A DNA stretch of 7,423 bases from the NCBI GenBank assembly GCA_036741535.1, contig DAINSB010000118.1:1-7423 (forward strand), in the 5' to 3' direction. Below the pieces are notes generated by a model. That model was given only the letters and a program-made list of their open reading frames with translations. It was not told the origin of the DNA and searched no databases. Shown here one piece after another: positions 5,206 to 7,423 of this stretch. Origin of the DNA: Thermocaproicibacter sp036741535 (GTDB lineage: Bacteria > Bacillota > Clostridia > Oscillospirales > Acutalibacteraceae). Every line of letters starts with the position of its first letter. Positions within the stretch are counted from its first letter, which is position 1. A program made the position numbers and the translations under genes.

Positions 5206-5234
5206 TTGACAAACGGGGACAAAGAACGGATAAT
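5206..5234 (+). promoter_or_regulatory. Sigma-A promoter of the lipoprotein gene
   Basis: TTGACA (5206-5211) and GATAAT (5229-5234) with a 17-bp spacer. It leaves an untranslated leader of about 75 bases before the ATG at 5318; the leader contains a small stem GAATGA (5254-5259)/TCATTC (5269-5274). Confidence 0.75.
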
Positions 5235-5317
5235 AGATAGAACGGTATCGGAAGAATGAAACCGGGCATCATTCCGGAATGGATTATAAAAAAGAATTGA
5301 AAAGGCGGATTTTACCA

Positions 5318-5860
5318 ATGAAAAAAATCTGGATTTTATCCGTTGCCGCGGCGGCGGCGCTTGCGCTTTCCGCATGCGGCGTGGGCGATGTGGGCAGCTC
5401 TTCGTCCGTCCGGTCCGCTGCCTCTTCGCAGGCCGCTTCCTCGCAGGCCCCGTCGTCGGCTGCCGCCGTCACGGCCGACAGCGTGGCGGACAGCCTCAGC
5501 GGGCTTCAGAGCTATCTTGTGGCGAACGCCTCGGTCACCGGAACGCCGGAGGCCATGCGGGCCGATATGATCGGCGCGAAAAGCGGCGTCAAATATAAAT
5601 TCGGCTACAACGGCGGCAAAGACAACGTCACGCTCGAGCTGTATCAGTACGATCCGTCTTCGCTGAACGAGACGGCGCAGAAAGTCCTCTCTGAGGTCAG
5701 GAACAGCGGCAGGTTCACGCTGTTGGAAAAAGACGTGGAAGCGACCCTCTCGGACAGCGGAAAATACCTGGCCATCGTCACGGATTCCTCCACCGACGAC
5801 GCGAACAGGGCATATGTGCAGAAAGTGAAAAACCTGGTCAAAGGCTTCAAGGCGGGCTGA
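5318..5860 (+). CDS. Putative lipoprotein of unknown function
   Basis: 180 residues. MKK, a hydrophobic stretch (4-17) and the lipobox LSAC with C20 give a classic signal-peptidase-II lipoprotein start, so the protein should be lipid-anchored to the outer face of the membrane. A Ser/Ala/Gln-rich flexible linker spans about 25-50. The remainder (about 55-180) is a compact soluble domain with several Gly/Tyr/Lys-rich strand-like stretches (KYKFGYNGG, VTLELYQYD) and a final helix; I recognise no catalytic motif. The ATG at 5318 is chosen over an in-frame ATG at 5279 because AAAGGCGG (5301-5308) precedes it and the signal peptide begins there. It has its own promoter and is convergent with the XRE gene. 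Likely binding or structural, but that is a guess. Confidence 0.85.
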   Translation: MKKIWILSVAAAAALALSACGVGDVGSSSSVRSAASSQAASSQAPSSAAAVTADSVADSLSGLQSYLVANASVTGTPEAMRADMIGAKSGVKYKFGYNGGKDNVTLELYQYDPSSLNETAQKVLSEVRNSGRFTLLEKDVEATLSDSGKYLAIVTDSSTDDANRAYVQKVKNLVKGFKAG

Positions 5861-5884
5861 GCGGCGTGCAGGACGCATGGAGGC

Positions 5885-6088
5885 TTACCGTTCGCCTGTC
5901 AGCCCCAGAATATAGTCCGTGCTGGTTCTGTAGTATTTCGCAAGCTGAATCACCGCCCACACGGGAATCTCGCGCTCGCCCAATTCGTAGCGCCGGTACA
6001 CGGTGAGCTGCATATGAAGGAGATCGGCGATCTCAGCCTGCGTTTTGTCAGCGTCCTCGCGCAAATCCCGAAGTCTCTGGAAATACAT
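5885..6088 (-). CDS. Small XRE-family (Cro/CI-type) transcriptional regulator
   Basis: 67 residues, essentially a bare helix-turn-helix domain: TQAEIADLLHMQLTVYRRYELGER (about 16-39) fits the Cro/CI pattern, with the common ending YYRTSTDYILGLT (52-64). No sensor or multimerisation domain is present. The ATG at 6088 follows GAGGTGAT on the - strand (6099-6092), which fits the anti-Shine-Dalgarno; a longer start at 6115 lacks this. It is divergent from a 55-residue gene, and the intergenic region has a near-perfect palindrome, so it probably controls itself and that neighbour. The target and signal are unknown. Confidence 0.88.
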   Translation of the reverse strand: MYFQRLRDLREDADKTQAEIADLLHMQLTVYRRYELGEREIPVWAVIQLAKYYRTSTDYILGLTGER

Positions 6089-6099
6089 GCGATCACCTC

Positions 6100-6128
6100 T
6101 TGACAAAGATACCATGCGGTGTGATAAT
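6100..6128 (+). promoter_or_regulatory. Sigma-A promoter of the 55-residue protein gene
   Basis: TTGACA (6100-6105) and GATAAT (6123-6128) with a 17-bp spacer, the same boxes and spacing as the lipoprotein promoter. The predicted transcription start is near 6135, just before the 22-bp palindrome. Confidence 0.75.
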
Positions 6129-6160
6129 GGGTAAAAAGTATCGCACCATATGGAGCGATA
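6118..6160. promoter_or_regulatory. Operator-like palindrome with related half-sites
   Basis: A 22-bp palindrome at 6139-6160 has arms TATCGC and GCGATA around the self-complementary core CCATATGG, with only the two joining bases breaking symmetry (20 of 22). The half-site read outward is GGTGCGATA (6147-6139, - strand) and GGAGCGATA (6152-6160). A third copy, GGTGTGATA (6118-6126), overlaps the -10 box. Placement over the promoter and start region fits repression by the divergently encoded XRE protein. Confidence 0.65.
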
Positions 6161-6176
6161 AGAGGGTGAAGATCGT

Positions 6177-6344
6177 ATGTCAAACTACCAAGCTTTGTAT
6201 TTAGACTTGTTTAATAACGTCAGCGATGCCATAGAGCGGTTGAAGCAGGCGCAGTGCGAGGCCGAGCGAAAATATATGGATATGGATGAAGAAGCGCCCT
6301 CGCTGAAGATCATCCAGCCGGGCGCAGACGATTCCAAGATTTAG
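6177..6344 (+). CDS. Small hypothetical protein (55 residues)
   Basis: ATG at 6177 preceded by GAGGGTGA (6162-6169); ends in TAG at 6342-6344. The protein begins MSNYQALYLDLFNNVSDAI, forms a predicted amphipathic or coiled-coil-like helix through about residue 36 (AIERLKQAQCEAERKYM), then an acidic tail. It has one Cys and no membrane segment. Evidence for a real gene: its own consensus promoter, good ribosome binding site and strong terminator 9 bases after the stop. It is paired divergently with the XRE gene. Small helical proteins of this look are frequent in Clostridia; I know no function. A partner, target or modulator of the XRE regulator is possible. Confidence 0.75.
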   Translation: MSNYQALYLDLFNNVSDAIERLKQAQCEAERKYMDMDEEAPSLKIIQPGADDSKI

Positions 6345-6352
6345 AAAGGGGC

Positions 6353-6408
6353 GGCCCCGGCGCGGGGAGTATCCCAAAACTCTCGCGCCGGGACGGGCCT
6401 ATTTTTTT
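6353..6408 (+). terminator. Strong Rho-independent terminator
   Basis: CCCGGCGCG (6356-6364) pairs perfectly with CGCGCCGGG (6384-6392), extended by GGC (6353-6355)/GCC (6397-6399) across a bulge, followed by a 7-T run (6402-6408). It ends the 55-residue gene transcript. Confidence 0.88.
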
Positions 6409-6449
6409 CGCTGAACAAAACGGCGGGGCTTGACTGCGCGGGCACTGCG

Positions 6450-7145
6450 CTAGCTGCAGAAACGGTGGCTGCCGATCACGACGATCACGGGGCGGGAGAG
6501 GATCCATTTGTTCGTCGTCTTTGCGGGATTGTAGTAGTAGACCGCCCCGCCGGACGGGTCCCAGCCGTTCAGGGCGTCGCGCGCGGCCTTGTAGGCGGAG
6601 GACACCACCGGCGCGTCGATGCCGCCGTCTGCGATGCACGAGAACGCCCCCGGCGAGTAGATCACGCCCGCAAGCGTTTTCGGGAAGGACGGGTGCTCAA
6701 TGCGGTTGAGGATCACCGCGCCCACGGCGACCTGCCCCACGTACGGCTCCCCGCGCGATTCCGCCGAGATGACCCGGGCCATCAGATTCACGTCGTTCGA
6801 GCTCATGCCGCCCGCGCCGCCGTCGCCCGACCCGGTGGCGAGACCGATTTTCGCGAGCGTCGCCGGCCCGGCCACGCCGTCGGCCGTCAGCCCGTTCTTC
6901 TGCTGAAAATAGACCACCGCTCTCCTCGTCGCGGAGCCGTAGACCCCGTCCACGGAGCCGGTGTAGTAGCCCCAGCTTTTCAGCCGCGTCTGGATCTGCC
7001 GTACTTCGGTGCCAGTCGAACCAACTTTTGAAAGTGTCTGCATGGACCCGCTCGTCCGTGTGACAATTCCGAATATCAATATGTTCAACAGGATAATGAC
7101 GGCGATACCCCATATTGTTTTCCAGTTGATTTTCGTAGTTACCAA
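6450..7145 (-). CDS. sleB: SleB-like spore cortex-lytic enzyme / cell wall hydrolase
   Basis: 231 residues from TTG at 7145. Order: short basic N-terminus, hydrophobic segment (11-28) as membrane anchor or signal; peptidoglycan-binding domain (about 42-103: GSTGTEVRQIQTRL, YTGSVDGVYGSAT, FQQKNGLTADGVAGPAT); Gly-rich linker (105-113); SleB/CwlJ hydrolase_2 domain (119-231) with ARVISAESRGEPYVGQ, catalytic E129 by family analogy, FSCIADG, and the C-terminal WILSRPV...IGSHRFC. Family role: lytic transglycosylase that degrades muramic-lactam cortex during spore germination; close relatives also act on vegetative wall. The start is unsure: TTG at 7145 puts the hydrophobic segment at the N-terminus, but AGAAGGGG abuts it too closely; an in-frame TTG at 7214 would add 23 residues and has no clear ribosome binding site. 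No clear terminator follows. It is divergent from the rRNA promoter. Confidence 0.9.
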   Translation of the reverse strand: MVTTKINWKTIWGIAVIILLNILIFGIVTRTSGSMQTLSKVGSTGTEVRQIQTRLKSWGYYTGSVDGVYGSATRRAVVYFQQKNGLTADGVAGPATLAKIGLATGSGDGGAGGMSSNDVNLMARVISAESRGEPYVGQVAVGAVILNRIEHPSFPKTLAGVIYSPGAFSCIADGGIDAPVVSSAYKAARDALNGWDPSGGAVYYYNPAKTTNKWILSRPVIVVIGSHRFCS

Positions 7146-7250
7146 CCCCTTCTGAAACAGATTTTTCCCCCGGCGATTGCCAATTATCCGCGCCCTGCCG
7201 AAATTGCCCCGCAAATCTGCCGGAATGTGCGAAAAATCGGATCGCGTGCG

Positions 7251-7308
7251 AAAAGATTAAAAAAAAGGGAAAAAAGGGGTTGACAGGGCGAGAATGGTTT
7301 GGTAATAT
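7251..7308 (+). promoter_or_regulatory. Strong promoter with A-tract (UP-like) element, probable rRNA operon promoter
   Basis: TTGACA (7280-7285) and TAATAT (7303-7308) are 17 bp apart. Directly upstream lies an A-rich tract (7251-7275) of the type that binds the RNA polymerase alpha subunit at rRNA promoters. No protein gene follows within the window. Confidence 0.7.
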
Positions 7309-7314
7309 AGTAGA

Positions 7315-7423
7315 GCGCCTTGCAGAAAAGGCGCAGCGGAAGAAGAGTGGCCGAAAGGCCGCGAAGCCGCATGGGACCTTGAAAATTAAACAACGAAAAG
7401 GAAAAAGGAACCCGTAAAGAACG
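7315..7423 (+). other. Leader of an rRNA operon (boxA-like), rRNA genes beyond window
   Basis: The transcript would begin with a 7-bp hairpin GCGCCTT (7315-7321)/AAGGCGC (7328-7334), then a GNRA-capped hairpin with stem about 7347-7352/7357-7362 and loop GAAA. The sequence ACCTTGAAAATTAAACAACG (7376-7395) resembles the boxA-containing spacer found just before 16S and 23S rRNA in Firmicutes (B. subtilis has CTTTGAAAACTAAACAA). No mature rRNA sequence is visible, so the call depends on what lies past base 7423. Confidence 0.65.

Noticed and set aside
5053..5259. 68-codon open frame across the structured intergenic region
   Set aside because: No ribosome binding site, starts in a hairpin, runs through the next gene's promoter, and its composition (many Arg/Leu/Ser) looks like translated noncoding DNA.

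Overview
The window looks like a fragment of a spore-forming, GC-rich member of the Clostridia (Oscillospirales/Ruminococcaceae-like). This is inferred from strong AAGGAGG-type ribosome binding sites, sigma-A promoters of the TTGACA-N17-TATAAT kind, a SleB-type spore cortex hydrolase, and anaerobe-type redox enzymes (acyl-CoA dehydrogenase, rubredoxin, FprA-type flavodiiron protein). It is draft assembly: a 10-base N gap lies inside the first gene.

Left third (1-3908): a three-gene redox cassette on the + strand. A consensus promoter (21-49) carries a perfect 8-bp inverted repeat. It drives an Rrf2-family regulator with a C-terminal cysteine cluster (88-537). Next comes a 633-residue single-chain fusion of acyl-CoA dehydrogenase, the FAD-binding domain of EtfA, and rubredoxin (662-2563), then an FprA-type flavodiiron protein (2619-3836) and a strong terminator. 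The natural reading is an electron wire: acyl-CoA to dehydrogenase FAD, to EtfA-type FAD, to rubredoxin iron, to flavodiiron FMN/diiron, to O2 or NO, under an Fe-S-sensing type of regulator. The domain assignments are read from sequence; the electron path and stress role are inference. This is the most interesting system in the window.

Middle (3909-5317): a small Cys-rich protein on the - strand (3983-4198) is divergent from a short, divergent cis-prenyltransferase of the UppS family (4350-4982); they share an AT-rich promoter region. After a probable terminator comes about 150 bp of gene-free DNA dense in inverted repeats (5053-5202), a candidate structured RNA or dispersed repeat, followed directly by a promoter.

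Right half (5206-7423): a lipoprotein of unknown function (5318-5860) converges on a small XRE-type regulator (5885-6088, - strand). The regulator is divergent from a 55-residue protein (6177-6344), and between them lies a near-perfect 22-bp palindrome with related half-sites, a likely operator. A SleB-like spore cortex hydrolase follows on the - strand (6450-7145, start uncertain). The last 170 bases hold an A-tract, a strong promoter and a hairpin-rich leader ending in a boxA-like stretch, which looks like the start of an rRNA operon whose genes lie beyond the window.
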